Shown here piece by piece: positions 9,517 to 18,022 of a stretch of 64,000 nucleotides of DNA (within the stretch, counting starts at the first letter, position 1; every line of letters begins with the position of its first letter). The DNA is taken from positions 3,922,028-3,986,027 of the forward strand of contig NZ_QPFB01000001.1 of the NCBI RefSeq assembly GCF_004348115.1, written 5' to 3'. Both the position numbers and the translations under genes were made by a program. The stretch comes from Stenotrophomonas sp. ATCM1_4. GTDB taxonomy: Bacteria > Pseudomonadota > Gammaproteobacteria > Xanthomonadales > Xanthomonadaceae. The notes under the pieces were generated by a model. The model saw nothing but the letters and a program-made list of their open reading frames with translations, had not been told where the DNA came from and did not search any database.

Positions 9517-12500
9517 ATGAGCAGTGCTAAGCAAGCAATCCGCCTGAAGCGCACCGCGCTCGCGGTGATTCTGACTTCGGTCATCGGTGCCGCTGCCGCC
9601 CAGAGCACCACGGGTTCGTTGTACGGCAACGCCCCGCAGGCCGCCGGTGCAACCATCACGGTGCAGAACGATTCCGGCCTGAAGCGCTCGGTGACGGTAG
9701 ATGCCAATGGTCGCTACAACCTCGGCTCGCTGCCGGTGGGCAACTACTCGATCACCCTGCAGCGTGATGGCCAGGTGGTCGACAAGCGCGAGAACGTGCA
9801 GCTGCGCGTCGGCGCCGGCACCGAAGTGTCCTTCGGCGGTGGCGATGCCACCAACCTGGACGCCGTGACCGTCACCGCGGCCAACATGCCGAAGATCGAC
9901 GTGAGCAACACCGTCTCCAAGTCGGTCATCACCTCCGAACAGCTGGACGTGCTGCCGCTGGGTCGCAGCGCCGAAGCCATCGCACTGCTGGCACCGGGTG
10001 TGGTCGCCGGTAGCGGCCAGTTCTCCAACGGTTCGCGCTCGGTGCTGTCGTTCGGTGGCTCCAGCGTCACCGAGAACGCCTACTACCTCAACGGCTTCAA
10101 TGCCTCCAACCCGCTGAGCAACATGGGTGGCGTCAGCCTGCCCTATGGCGCAATCGACCAGCAGGAAACCTACACTGGTGGTTACAGCGCGCGCTATGGT
10201 CGTTCGACCGGCGGCGTAATCAACCAGCTCGGCAAGCGCGGCACCAACGAATGGCATTTCGGCGCGCAGGTGACCTGGGCTCCGGACAGCCTCGCCGCTT
10301 CGCCGCGTGACATCAATTTCCCGGACATCGATCTGCCGGACGGCTACAAGTACAGCAACGCAACCCGTCCTGGCACGATCTATCGCTCGCGTGATGGGGA
10401 CACCGCCACCCGTACCACCTACAGCGGCTATGTCAGCGGCCCGTTGATCGAAGATCGCCTGTTCATCAACCTTGCTGCCGAGGCAGACAAGACCGAAGGC
10501 GTGTCCACCGCCAACCGTATTGCCTCCCAGGTGATTCGTAACCACTACAGCTACACGGCACCGAAGTTCTACGGCAAGATCGACTGGAACATCAACGACA
10601 ACAACACGTTGGAGTACACCCGCGTCCAGAACACGGACCGTCAGTCGGGCTATTACAACAAGTTCGACTACGCCACCCTGAAGGAAGGCGGTCGTGCGGG
10701 CACCTACGCAGATACCGAGAAGCTGAAGAATGAGTTCGATATCTTCAAGTACACCGGCTATCTGACCGATGACCTGACCCTGAGCGCCGTGTGGGGCCGC
10801 AGCAAGGAAACCAACCTGCTGAGCAACCCGCTGGATTCCACCAATCCCTACCTCAGCGGCGTTGCCAACCAGAACACCGGCGTCACCGGTGGTCAGTTCA
10901 TCCGCAACAATCAGGCTGGCCTGTACACCAAGGCCGACGATGCTGGCAGCAAGACCCGCGGCCTGCGCGTGGACCTGGAATACCGTCTCGGCGATCACGA
11001 GCTGACCGCCGGCATCGACAACATGTACTACAACGCACACAACGAAGGCCAGCACGTCACCGGCCCGGGCTATGCGTGGGTTTATGGCAAGTCCGCAGAT
11101 CCGTCTTCACCGGTTGATCCGGAAGCAGGCGTCGGTGCACCGGGTGGTGACGGCTACTACGTTTCCAGGTACGTCTTCAGCACCACCACCAGCATGGCGG
11201 TCAAGCAGAAGGCCTACTACCTGGAAGACCGCTGGCAGGTCACCCCGAACTGGCTGCTGACGCTCGGCGTGCGCAACGACAAGTTCACCAACTACAACAG
11301 CGCCGCGGTTGCCTACGTGGAAAGCGGTGACCAGTGGGCCCCGCGTCTGGGCGCCACCTGGGACGTGTTCGGTGATTCGTCGCTGAAGGTGTTCGCCAAC
11401 CTGGGCCGCTACTACCTGGCCCTGCCGAACAGCGTCGCCATCCGCGGTGCGTCGGCCTCGACCTTCACCTATGAGTACTTCAACTACACCGGTATCGATG
11501 CCAACGGCAATCCGACCGGCCTGACCGCACTCGGCCCGGGCCCGGTGTCCTCCAACGGCGAGTACGGCCAGACCCCGGATCCAGCATCCGTGGCTCCGAC
11601 CGACCTGAAGTCGCAGTACCAGGACGAACTGATCCTGGGCTTCGAGAAGACCATCGGCCAGTCGTGGAACAGCGGCGCCAAGGTCACCTACCGTCGCCTG
11701 CAGTCGGCCATCGACGATATCTGCGATCCGGACCGCATGTTCGAGAAGCTGGAGTCGATGAACATCGACACCTCGAACCTGGACGTGCCGCACTGCACGA
11801 TCTTCAACCCGGGCAAGACCAACACCTTCCTGGCCAAGCACCTGGACGGTTCGGGCTACACCTCGTTCCAGATGAGCGGCAGCGACTGGGGCTTCGGTGG
11901 CAACAAGGCCAAGCGTGACTACGTCGCCATCGACCTGTTCCTGGAGCACCCGCTGTCGAACAAGTGGTACGGTCGCGTGGATTACACCTGGTCGCGTAAC
12001 TTCGGCAACACCGAAGGTCAGGTGAAGTCGGATATCGGCCAGGACGACGTCTCCAAGACGCAGGACTGGGACGGCTCGTACCTGATGGAGTACGCCGGTG
12101 GCTACCTGGCCAACGACCGTCGCCACCAGCTGAAGGGCTACGGTGCCTATCAGTTCAACGACGAGTGGACCGCTTCGGCAACCGTGCGCATCATGTCGGG
12201 CATGCCGAAGAGCTGCCTGGGCTACTACGGCGCCAATGAAGGCGACCCGATGAGCTACCGTACCGCGTATCACTACTGCGCCGGCGAGCCGTCGCGTCCG
12301 GGTGATGCGGGCCGTCAGCCGTGGACCAAGCGTGTGGATCTGGGCGTGATGTACCGTCCGGCTTTCGCCGACCACAAGCTGGCCTTCAGCCTGGACGTGT
12401 TCAACGTGTTCAACGAGCTGAAGGCGGTGCAGTCGGATTCGAAGTTCAATTCCGACGCTCGTTACACCGTGTCCAACACCTACGGAATCGGCACGTACTA

Positions 12501-12546
12501 CACCGCGCCGCGTTCGGTCCGTCTGTCCGCTTCCTACGATTTCTGA
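9517..12546 (+). CDS. Oar-like TonB-dependent outer-membrane receptor (3 of 4)
   Basis: A 1009-residue receptor. I use the ATG at 9517 because AAGGGA lies just upstream; an in-frame ATG at 9502 would add five residues and lacks such a site. The signal peptide ends near Ala28 (GAAAA before QSTTG), followed by a carboxypeptidase-regulatory-like domain (NGRYNLGSLPVGNYSI), a plug (QQETYTGGYSARYGRSTGG) and a barrel ending YDF. AVTVTA before the plug is a plausible TonB box. It is very similar to receptor 1 throughout, differing mainly in predicted extracellular loops, which points to a duplication followed by diversification of ligand-facing parts. Confidence 0.93.
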   Translation: MSSAKQAIRLKRTALAVILTSVIGAAAAQSTTGSLYGNAPQAAGATITVQNDSGLKRSVTVDANGRYNLGSLPVGNYSITLQRDGQVVDKRENVQLRVGAGTEVSFGGGDATNLDAVTVTAANMPKIDVSNTVSKSVITSEQLDVLPLGRSAEAIALLAPGVVAGSGQFSNGSRSVLSFGGSSVTENAYYLNGFNASNPLSNMGGVSLPYGAIDQQETYTGGYSARYGRSTGGVINQLGKRGTNEWHFGAQVTWAPDSLAASPRDINFPDIDLPDGYKYSNATRPGTIYRSRDGDTATRTTYSGYVSGPLIEDRLFINLAAEADKTEGVSTANRIASQVIRNHYSYTAPKFYGKIDWNINDNNTLEYTRVQNTDRQSGYYNKFDYATLKEGGRAGTYADTEKLKNEFDIFKYTGYLTDDLTLSAVWGRSKETNLLSNPLDSTNPYLSGVANQNTGVTGGQFIRNNQAGLYTKADDAGSKTRGLRVDLEYRLGDHELTAGIDNMYYNAHNEGQHVTGPGYAWVYGKSADPSSPVDPEAGVGAPGGDGYYVSRYVFSTTTSMAVKQKAYYLEDRWQVTPNWLLTLGVRNDKFTNYNSAAVAYVESGDQWAPRLGATWDVFGDSSLKVFANLGRYYLALPNSVAIRGASASTFTYEYFNYTGIDANGNPTGLTALGPGPVSSNGEYGQTPDPASVAPTDLKSQYQDELILGFEKTIGQSWNSGAKVTYRRLQSAIDDICDPDRMFEKLESMNIDTSNLDVPHCTIFNPGKTNTFLAKHLDGSGYTSFQMSGSDWGFGGNKAKRDYVAIDLFLEHPLSNKWYGRVDYTWSRNFGNTEGQVKSDIGQDDVSKTQDWDGSYLMEYAGGYLANDRRHQLKGYGAYQFNDEWTASATVRIMSGMPKSCLGYYGANEGDPMSYRTAYHYCAGEPSRPGDAGRQPWTKRVDLGVMYRPAFADHKLAFSLDVFNVFNELKAVQSDSKFNSDARYTVSNTYGIGTYYTAPRSVRLSASYDF

Positions 12547-12596
12547 TCGAAGGAAGGCAACAGCAAGGCAATCGCCCGTCGATTGCAGGTGAACAA

Positions 12597-12625
12597 AAGC
12601 CCCGGCATCTGCCGGGGCTTTTTTG
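12597..12625 (+). terminator. Bidirectional terminator between receptor 3 and the convergent NHL-M23 gene
   Basis: An 11-bp inverted repeat AAGCCCCGGCA / TGCCGGGGCTT followed by a run of six T, with A residues on the other flank, lies in the 117 bases between the two convergent genes. It can serve both strands. Confidence 0.9.
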
Positions 12626-12663
12626 TTACCGCACGACACGATGTACCTGCCGGAGGATCGCCG

Positions 12664-14748
12664 TTACTGGACCCTTATCGGAAGCTCGGTTCCCGCCATC
12701 GCCGCGTTCCCGCTGTAATCCTTCGCAGTGATGCGGATCGTGTAGTTCCCCGGCAGCAGCTCCGCAGGTTGCAGCAGGCCGGTGGCCAACAGGCCGTCAC
12801 GCACGGTGTTGGTCAGCACGTAGCGGAAACGCGTGCTGCTGCTGCCATGCACGGTGATGCCGCTGTCGGCTGCATAGGCCACCTTCACCGCCTCGCGTTG
12901 CGGCGGCATGCGGTTGAAGAGGATGTTCATCCGTGGCTGCTCATAGCCGGGCAATGCGCGACCGTTGCTGTCCAGGATCTGGTAACCAAGCGCGTACAGG
13001 CCAAGACGGCGGCGCGGCAGGTTGTCGTCGACCTGGTCCCACGCCTCCACCACCAGTTGCAGGCCGCTGTCATCACGGGGCACCTGCAGGCGGCCATCGA
13101 CCTTCGTCACCAAGCGCTGGTCATTGGCATCGAGCAGCGCGATGTCGTCGATCTTCGGCGCGACGTGATCGGCGTAGTTGGCAAACCCCAGACGCACCGC
13201 GTTGCGCTCGTAGCCGGACGGTCCCACCGCCAGGTGCACGTGCGCCTGGTTGTTGATGCTCCCCAGGGCGTCACCCGGCTGGAAGCGGGTGCCGCGGCGC
13301 ACGCGCACGCGATCAAGGCGGCCGCTCTCGTCATCGAGCAGCTGGAAACGCGCGGCGTCCAGCGGGCGGTTGCCGGCATCACGCCCCACCTTCATGTGGA
13401 TGTAGTCCAGCTTGTCCAGCGAGAACCCTTCGGCCTGGCCGCCCAGTGACCAGGTCGACGCTGGACTGCTGACCTTCCCGGGCGCAATCGCCAGCACGGT
13501 CTGGCCGACATCGCCACGCACGTCGAAACCGCTGTGCAGGTGATGGCGGCTCTCGCCGCTGAAGTTGCCACGCACCTCGCCCAAGGTCCCGGTCACCTCA
13601 TGCCAGCCGAGCTGCGGTGCCAGCGGCCACCGCCGCTGGTTGGCCGGCAACGGGTTGTCCGGCGAAGGCCCCAGCACGGGCGGCGACGCCTGCAGGCCGC
13701 CGGCTGCCGGTGCCAGGTGATGGACACGGTAGGCATCGGCATCGGCCATCAACAGGCTGCCGTCCGGGGCCAACGCCAGGCCGGCCGGTCGCGCGAAGCG
13801 CTGTGCGTCATTGCCCGCCACCGCCACGATGTGGCCGTGCGGCGAGACCTGCACCACCCGACCGCTCAACCGCTCGCTGACATAGACCACCCCGTCGTGC
13901 GTCACAGCCAGCGCCATTGGTCCCCACAACACACGCTCCCCATCGCGCATGCCCACGCGCGTGCTGACCGTGCCCTCGGGGCTGATCACGCGCAGCGCAT
14001 TGTTCTGCAGGTCGGCGACCCACAGGTTGCCGTGCGCGTCGAGCTTCAGGTCGGTGGGCGTATCGAACCGCGCCACCGCACCGGCGCCGTCCTCCCACCC
14101 CGGGCGCTCGCCGCCGGCCAGGGTCGCAACCTGTCCACCGGGCGTGATCACGCGGATGCGGTCGTTCCAGGTATCGGCCACGTAGATGCGGTCATCCGGT
14201 CCCACGGTCACGCCCATCGGCCCGTTGAAGCGTGCCTGCGCGCCCGCCCCGTCAGCGAAGCCCGGCGTACCGTCGCCCGCCACGGTGCTCACCTGCCCCT
14301 GCGGGGTGATCCTGCGGATGGCATGGTTGCCGGTATCGGCCACGTAGAGGTTGCCGTGGCGGTCCAGCGCGATGCCGGAAGGCGTGTTGAACGCCGCCGC
14401 CGCACCCTGTCCGTCGGCAAAGCCTTCGCGGCCACCGGCCAACAGCGTGAAGGCCCCGCCCAGCAGGTCGCGGTAAAGAATCCGGTTGTTGTCGCCGGCA
14501 TCGGCCACGAACAGCACCGTGCCACCGAGGGCCACGCCCCACGGGTCGCTGAAGCGCACCTGCGCGGCACTGCCTGCCGCATTGCCGGCAACGCCGTCAC
14601 CGCCCAGCAGGTCGATGCGGGCCTGCCAGCCCAGCGGCGTGGGCGCCGGGCCCACCGGGCCTTTCGGCGTCGGTACCCACAGGAAACTCGCCGCCAGGGC
14701 AGCTCCGGTAACGACGACGACGGCCGTAATCCAATGCTTGCGATCCAT
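12664..14748 (-). CDS. Membrane-anchored NHL-repeat beta-propeller fused to an M23 metallopeptidase domain
   Basis: The 694-residue protein has an N-terminal membrane anchor (about 8-25). About five to six NHL repeats follow (about 45-345, with recurring GNLYVADTGNHAIRRI and DRIYVADTWNDRIRV patterns). Next is an M23/LytM-type domain (about 385-515), then a beta-rich Ig-like tail ending near YTIRITAKDYSGNAA. The zinc site looks intact: HSGFD at 405-409, YIH at 449-451, a PGDALGSI turn, and HVH at 503-505. A periplasmic endopeptidase acting on peptidoglycan or another peptide is the likely role, with the propeller as a binding platform. The ATG at 14748 was chosen because the anchor starts there. 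It is transcribed divergently from the gene at 14837. Confidence 0.85.
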   Translation of the reverse strand: MDRKHWITAVVVVTGAALAASFLWVPTPKGPVGPAPTPLGWQARIDLLGGDGVAGNAAGSAAQVRFSDPWGVALGGTVLFVADAGDNNRILYRDLLGGAFTLLAGGREGFADGQGAAAAFNTPSGIALDRHGNLYVADTGNHAIRRITPQGQVSTVAGDGTPGFADGAGAQARFNGPMGVTVGPDDRIYVADTWNDRIRVITPGGQVATLAGGERPGWEDGAGAVARFDTPTDLKLDAHGNLWVADLQNNALRVISPEGTVSTRVGMRDGERVLWGPMALAVTHDGVVYVSERLSGRVVQVSPHGHIVAVAGNDAQRFARPAGLALAPDGSLLMADADAYRVHHLAPAAGGLQASPPVLGPSPDNPLPANQRRWPLAPQLGWHEVTGTLGEVRGNFSGESRHHLHSGFDVRGDVGQTVLAIAPGKVSSPASTWSLGGQAEGFSLDKLDYIHMKVGRDAGNRPLDAARFQLLDDESGRLDRVRVRRGTRFQPGDALGSINNQAHVHLAVGPSGYERNAVRLGFANYADHVAPKIDDIALLDANDQRLVTKVDGRLQVPRDDSGLQLVVEAWDQVDDNLPRRRLGLYALGYQILDSNGRALPGYEQPRMNILFNRMPPQREAVKVAYAADSGITVHGSSSTRFRYVLTNTVRDGLLATGLLQPAELLPGNYTIRITAKDYSGNAAMAGTELPIRVQ

Positions 14749-14836
14749 GTACACCCAAATGATTGCCGAGCCGGCACGATAGACGCTGATCGACCGGGGC
14801 GGAACCTGCCATCGGTCCCGGACCCCGGAGCCCACC

Positions 14837-15298
14837 ATGACCACTCGCCTGTACCTGCACGCCACGCCCATCACGCTGCAACCGGCGCATGGCGAGGCCA
14901 TCGCTCTGGCGCTGTCGCTGGACCGCTTGCTGGCCGACGGGCTGGCGCGCTTTCCCCCGGGCGAGGCAGCGATCGAACGGGCCATCGCCACCACCGAGGA
15001 CGCACTGATGCCACATGTCGCCGCACTGCGCGCGCACCCCGTGGAGGTCCTATGGGTGGCCGATGACGGCCTGGCTGCGTTGCCAACCCTACTTGGTGAT
15101 GAAGCACGCACGCGTTGGCACATCGACGCGGTGGAACGCGCCTTCAACCTGCTGGCCGACGTGGCCGCTGGCTTGCCCGCACATCATGCCGGTTTGCCTG
15201 CGCAACCGCGCTTCATCGCCGCGCTGGTGGTGGTGCGTGAACTGATGCACCACGTGGGCTGGCAGCAGCTGCAGCTGCAGCTGCCACAACCCGATTGA
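14837..15298 (+). CDS. Conserved hypothetical protein, 153 residues
   Basis: I do not recognise a family. The protein is Leu- and Ala-rich, predicted mostly helical, without a signal peptide or membrane segment, and begins MTTRLYLHATPITLQ. GGAG lies seven bases upstream of the ATG. Coding character is supported by strong third-position GC and by its fit between flanking genes. It is divergent from the NHL-M23 gene with only 88 bases between them, so they share a control region. It ends 18 bases before the convergent lytic transglycosylase gene. Confidence 0.7.
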   Translation: MTTRLYLHATPITLQPAHGEAIALALSLDRLLADGLARFPPGEAAIERAIATTEDALMPHVAALRAHPVEVLWVADDGLAALPTLLGDEARTRWHIDAVERAFNLLADVAAGLPAHHAGLPAQPRFIAALVVVRELMHHVGWQQLQLQLPQPD

Positions 15299-15316
15299 GC
15301 CCATCACGTCCGGCCA

Positions 15317-16090
15317 CTACTGCGCGGGACGCTCCGGGCCATTGCCCATCGCCTGCCGGTAGGCGCTGTACAGCGCCAGCACCTTGTCCACGTACTGTCG
15401 CGTTTCCGCGTACGGCGGCACGCCGCCATAACGCGTGACCACGCCGATGCCGGCGTTGTATGCCGCCGCCGCGAGGGTACGGTCACCGTTGTAGCGACGC
15501 AGCAACGACTGCATGTAGCGCGCGCCACCGTTGATGGACTGCGCCGGCGACAACGGATCGGTCACCCCGTACTCCGATGCGGTCTCCGGCATCAGCTGCA
15601 TCACACCCTGCGCGCCCTTGGGCGAAATGGCCTTCTCGTCGAACGCACTCTCGGCGTGTGCCACCGCGCGCAGCCACGCATCATCCACGCCGGTGGCCTT
15701 GGCGGCGGCACGGAACTGCCGTGCATGCCGGTCCAGCTGCGGCGTGCCCACGCGTCCCAGGCCGGCGTGCGCCGGTTCGCCCGGCGGAGTGGCCACGGTG
15801 AAACGCAGGTAGGGCGTCGAACCGGGCAGGTTGCGGGTGGAGTACACCTTCCGGCCATCCTGCTCGCGCTCGTACAAGGTGCCACTGAACACCCCGAAGT
15901 TGCCCCACAGGTTCGGCGCCTGCACGGCGTTGTCGTCCACCGTCATCGCCGTGCAGCGCGATCCCGGTTCCGGCGCGGTGGCCAGGCTGACCGTGCCCTT
16001 CTGTACGCAGCGGTAGACGGTGCGCGCCTGCAACGGCGCACACAGCCCGCACAACAGCAACACCATCGCAACCGCAGCCGCGCGTGACAT
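15317..16090 (-). CDS. Lytic transglycosylase, SLT domain
   Basis: A 257-residue exported murein lytic transglycosylase that cleaves the MurNAc-GlcNAc bond to leave 1,6-anhydro ends. A signal peptide ends near Ala22 (CAPLQA). An N-terminal region of about 100 residues with paired cysteines resembles DUF4124-like secreted proteins. The SLT domain (about 125-245) shows the catalytic glutamate in AVAHAESAFDEKAI, then GAQGVMQLMPETA and AAAAYNAG, all family motifs. No lipobox is seen, so it is probably soluble in the periplasm. Confidence 0.92.
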   Translation of the reverse strand: MSRAAAVAMVLLLCGLCAPLQARTVYRCVQKGTVSLATAPEPGSRCTAMTVDDNAVQAPNLWGNFGVFSGTLYEREQDGRKVYSTRNLPGSTPYLRFTVATPPGEPAHAGLGRVGTPQLDRHARQFRAAAKATGVDDAWLRAVAHAESAFDEKAISPKGAQGVMQLMPETASEYGVTDPLSPAQSINGGARYMQSLLRRYNGDRTLAAAAYNAGIGVVTRYGGVPPYAETRQYVDKVLALYSAYRQAMGNGPERPAQ

Positions 16091-16196
16091 GCCGGAACCA
16101 CATCATGGGAAGGGGCGATGATGCTGGGCCCGCGCGTTTGAACGGCAGGTGATGAAAAGTGCGGCAGAATGAATGGCCGCCTTCCGGCCTGCCACC

Positions 16197-16520
16197 ATGC
16201 CCGACGCCGTCCCCCTGCTGGGCTTCGCCACCCCGCTGTTCCATACCGGTCGCAATACCAGCGTACGGCGTGGCCAGCGCTGGCATGGCGCGCCCCGGGC
16301 CTGCATCGAATATGCGCCGGGGCAGCTGTCCGCCCCGCTGGAACTGCGGACCGAACTGCGCCGCTTCGACACCCTGACCGCGGCCGACCTGGCCGATGAG
16401 CACGACCCGGCCTGCCGCACGCCCCCAGGGCTGCTGGCCGTGATGCAGCAGCTGTATCCCGGCTTCGAGCAGGACGAGACCGTCACCCTCGTGCACTTCC
16501 AGTGGCCCGCATCCGGGTAG
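16197..16520 (+). CDS. ASCH-domain-like small protein
   Basis: A protein of about 107 residues (115 if the ATG at 16173 is used). The second half, with FDTLTAADLADEH, LLAVMQQLYPGF and VTLVHFQW, follows the pattern of ASCH/YqfB-type proteins, where YqfB is an N4-acetylcytidine amidohydrolase. The N-terminal part with NTSVRRGQRW fits the short RNA-binding strand region. I assign the family by pattern only, and the catalytic lysine of YqfB is not evident. No clear ribosome site distinguishes the two starts. Confidence 0.5.
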   Translation: MPDAVPLLGFATPLFHTGRNTSVRRGQRWHGAPRACIEYAPGQLSAPLELRTELRRFDTLTAADLADEHDPACRTPPGLLAVMQQLYPGFEQDETVTLVHFQWPASG

Positions 16521-16554
16521 GAACAGCCGCGACCGCAAAGCCAGCACACGCCGG

Positions 16555-16600
16555 GAACCCCCCCTCCCCCACCCCCCCCTTCGCTGCGCGAAAGGGACGG
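16555..16600 (+). repeat. Dispersed intergenic palindrome, copy 1
   Basis: A C-rich arm (CCCCCCTCCCCC) followed by TTCGCTGCGCGAAAGGG. The same composite element occurs inverted at 22560-22607 and in a degraded form at 40511-40555, always between genes. Confidence 0.6.
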
Positions 16601-16628
16601 CGCAGTCCGCCACGACCCGCAGCAAGCC

Positions 16629-16714
16629 GTAGGCGCGGCCTCGGCCGCGAAGCCAGCGGCCCCCCGACCGCCTGCGCCGGCCGGGGTATCGGCCGGGGTA
16701 TCGGCCGCGCCTAC
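16629..16714. repeat. Inverted pair of GTAG-type REP palindromes (REPIN-like)
   Basis: GTAGGCGCGGCC at 16629-16640 continues into a hairpin (CGCGGCC, TC, GGCCGCG) and is exactly inverted as GGCCGCGCCTAC at 16703-16714. Between them a 12-base unit GGCCGGGGTATC is repeated in tandem. The GTAG start resembles REP families described in Stenotrophomonas. It lies between the ASCH-like gene and the convergent chitinase gene. Confidence 0.65.
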
Positions 16715-16722
16715 CGGGGATG

Positions 16723-17796
16723 TCAGCGCGTGCTGGCCGCGCGCAGGTGTGCGCCTACGGGTGCGGAGAACGCACGGTTGTCGGTGACGTCCCAGTTGAT
16801 CGACCAGGTCATCACGCCACGGAACGTCGGATGCGGCTGCGCCGGGGTGACTTCATCGCAGTTGGATGCGGTGGTCAGGCAATCGAAGGCACGGTTGATA
16901 TCGGCCGGCGTCGCGTAGCCATTGCCTGCCGCACGCAGCCCCGATGGCAACGCCAATGCCACCTGGTCCGCGCGCAGGCCTTCGAAGCGGCCCTTGCCGC
17001 CGGCCAGCGGGAAGCCCTCGATCAGCATCTTCGCCGAGCCCACCATCATGTCCACGCTGCCACCGGGGTACTTCTCGGCGCGATAGGGCGTGGGCAGGCC
17101 GCCGTTGTTGTAGAGCTGCACGTGCAGCAGGTCCAGCTCGGCGCGCAGGCCGTCGATCAAGGGCAGGTAGGCGCCCCAGATACCTTCCATCGAGACGAAG
17201 CCCCCCTGCACGTACGGGTGTTCCGGCGCCATCGACACGTACAGGTTGGGGTACATGCCGTGCAGGCGCTTCACCGCCGAGATCAGGTGCGGCACCACCG
17301 GCGCGTCATGCGTGACGCCAGCGATCTTCTCCAGGTCGATGTCGATGCCATCCAGCCCGAAGGTGTTGATGGCCTCGGCGGTGGTGCGCACGAAGTTGTC
17401 CTCATCGCGCTGCGTGTTCAAGGTCACCGTGCCCAGCTCCCCACCGAAGGACAGCACCACGATGCGTCCACGGGCGCGCTTGGCGGCGATGTCGGCGATG
17501 AGTTGCGCGCGGTCCAGCGCCGGGTCGGGGTTGAACGCCACCTTGCCTTCGCCCATGTCGTCGGCGAAGGCAAGCACGATCACGTCCCAGCTGTCATCGA
17601 CCTGCGAGACCGGCAACACGCCCTGGCCGTTGTCGAAGTTGTGCAGGTAACCGACCAGCGCATGCCGTGGCAATGCATGGCTATGCCCGGGCGTGACGCC
17701 GACCTGCGTCGCCGCGGGCGATGGTTCCGTCTTTGCCTGACAGCCAAACGTGGAAGCCAGTGCCAATGCACAGGCGAGAACGGTGATCGACTTCAT
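16723..17796 (-). CDS. GH18 chitinase-like lipoprotein
   Basis: A 357-residue glycoside hydrolase family 18 protein predicted to hydrolyse chitin or related N-acetylglucosamine polymers. The N-terminus has a lipoprotein signal with the lipobox-like ASTFGC, so it is probably attached to a membrane at Cys19. The barrel carries IVVLSFGGE and the catalytic DGIDIDLE motif with Glu as proton donor, followed by LYVSMAPE and GVMTWSINWD near the C-terminus. The length fits a single catalytic domain with no chitin-binding module. A peptidoglycan- or glycan-modifying role cannot be excluded. Confidence 0.9.
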   Translation of the reverse strand: MKSITVLACALALASTFGCQAKTEPSPAATQVGVTPGHSHALPRHALVGYLHNFDNGQGVLPVSQVDDSWDVIVLAFADDMGEGKVAFNPDPALDRAQLIADIAAKRARGRIVVLSFGGELGTVTLNTQRDEDNFVRTTAEAINTFGLDGIDIDLEKIAGVTHDAPVVPHLISAVKRLHGMYPNLYVSMAPEHPYVQGGFVSMEGIWGAYLPLIDGLRAELDLLHVQLYNNGGLPTPYRAEKYPGGSVDMMVGSAKMLIEGFPLAGGKGRFEGLRADQVALALPSGLRAAGNGYATPADINRAFDCLTTASNCDEVTPAQPHPTFRGVMTWSINWDVTDNRAFSAPVGAHLRAASTR

Positions 17797-18022
17797 CGTG
17801 GTCCCTGGGTTGGAAGAACCCCGATTCTAGGCACACGATTGCCCTGAAAATCACGGAAAAACAATTGGTTATGAAACCTGTCCGATAATGGCGCCGGGTT
17901 GTCCTGGCGATGACCCGTGTACAGCGCAACAGGGACGGCGCGCGGCCGTGGACATGTGTTCGGCATGTCCGCGCCTTGCCCACCCTTGCCCTTCCGCAGC
18001 CGCTGCAGGCGACAGGGACGAC

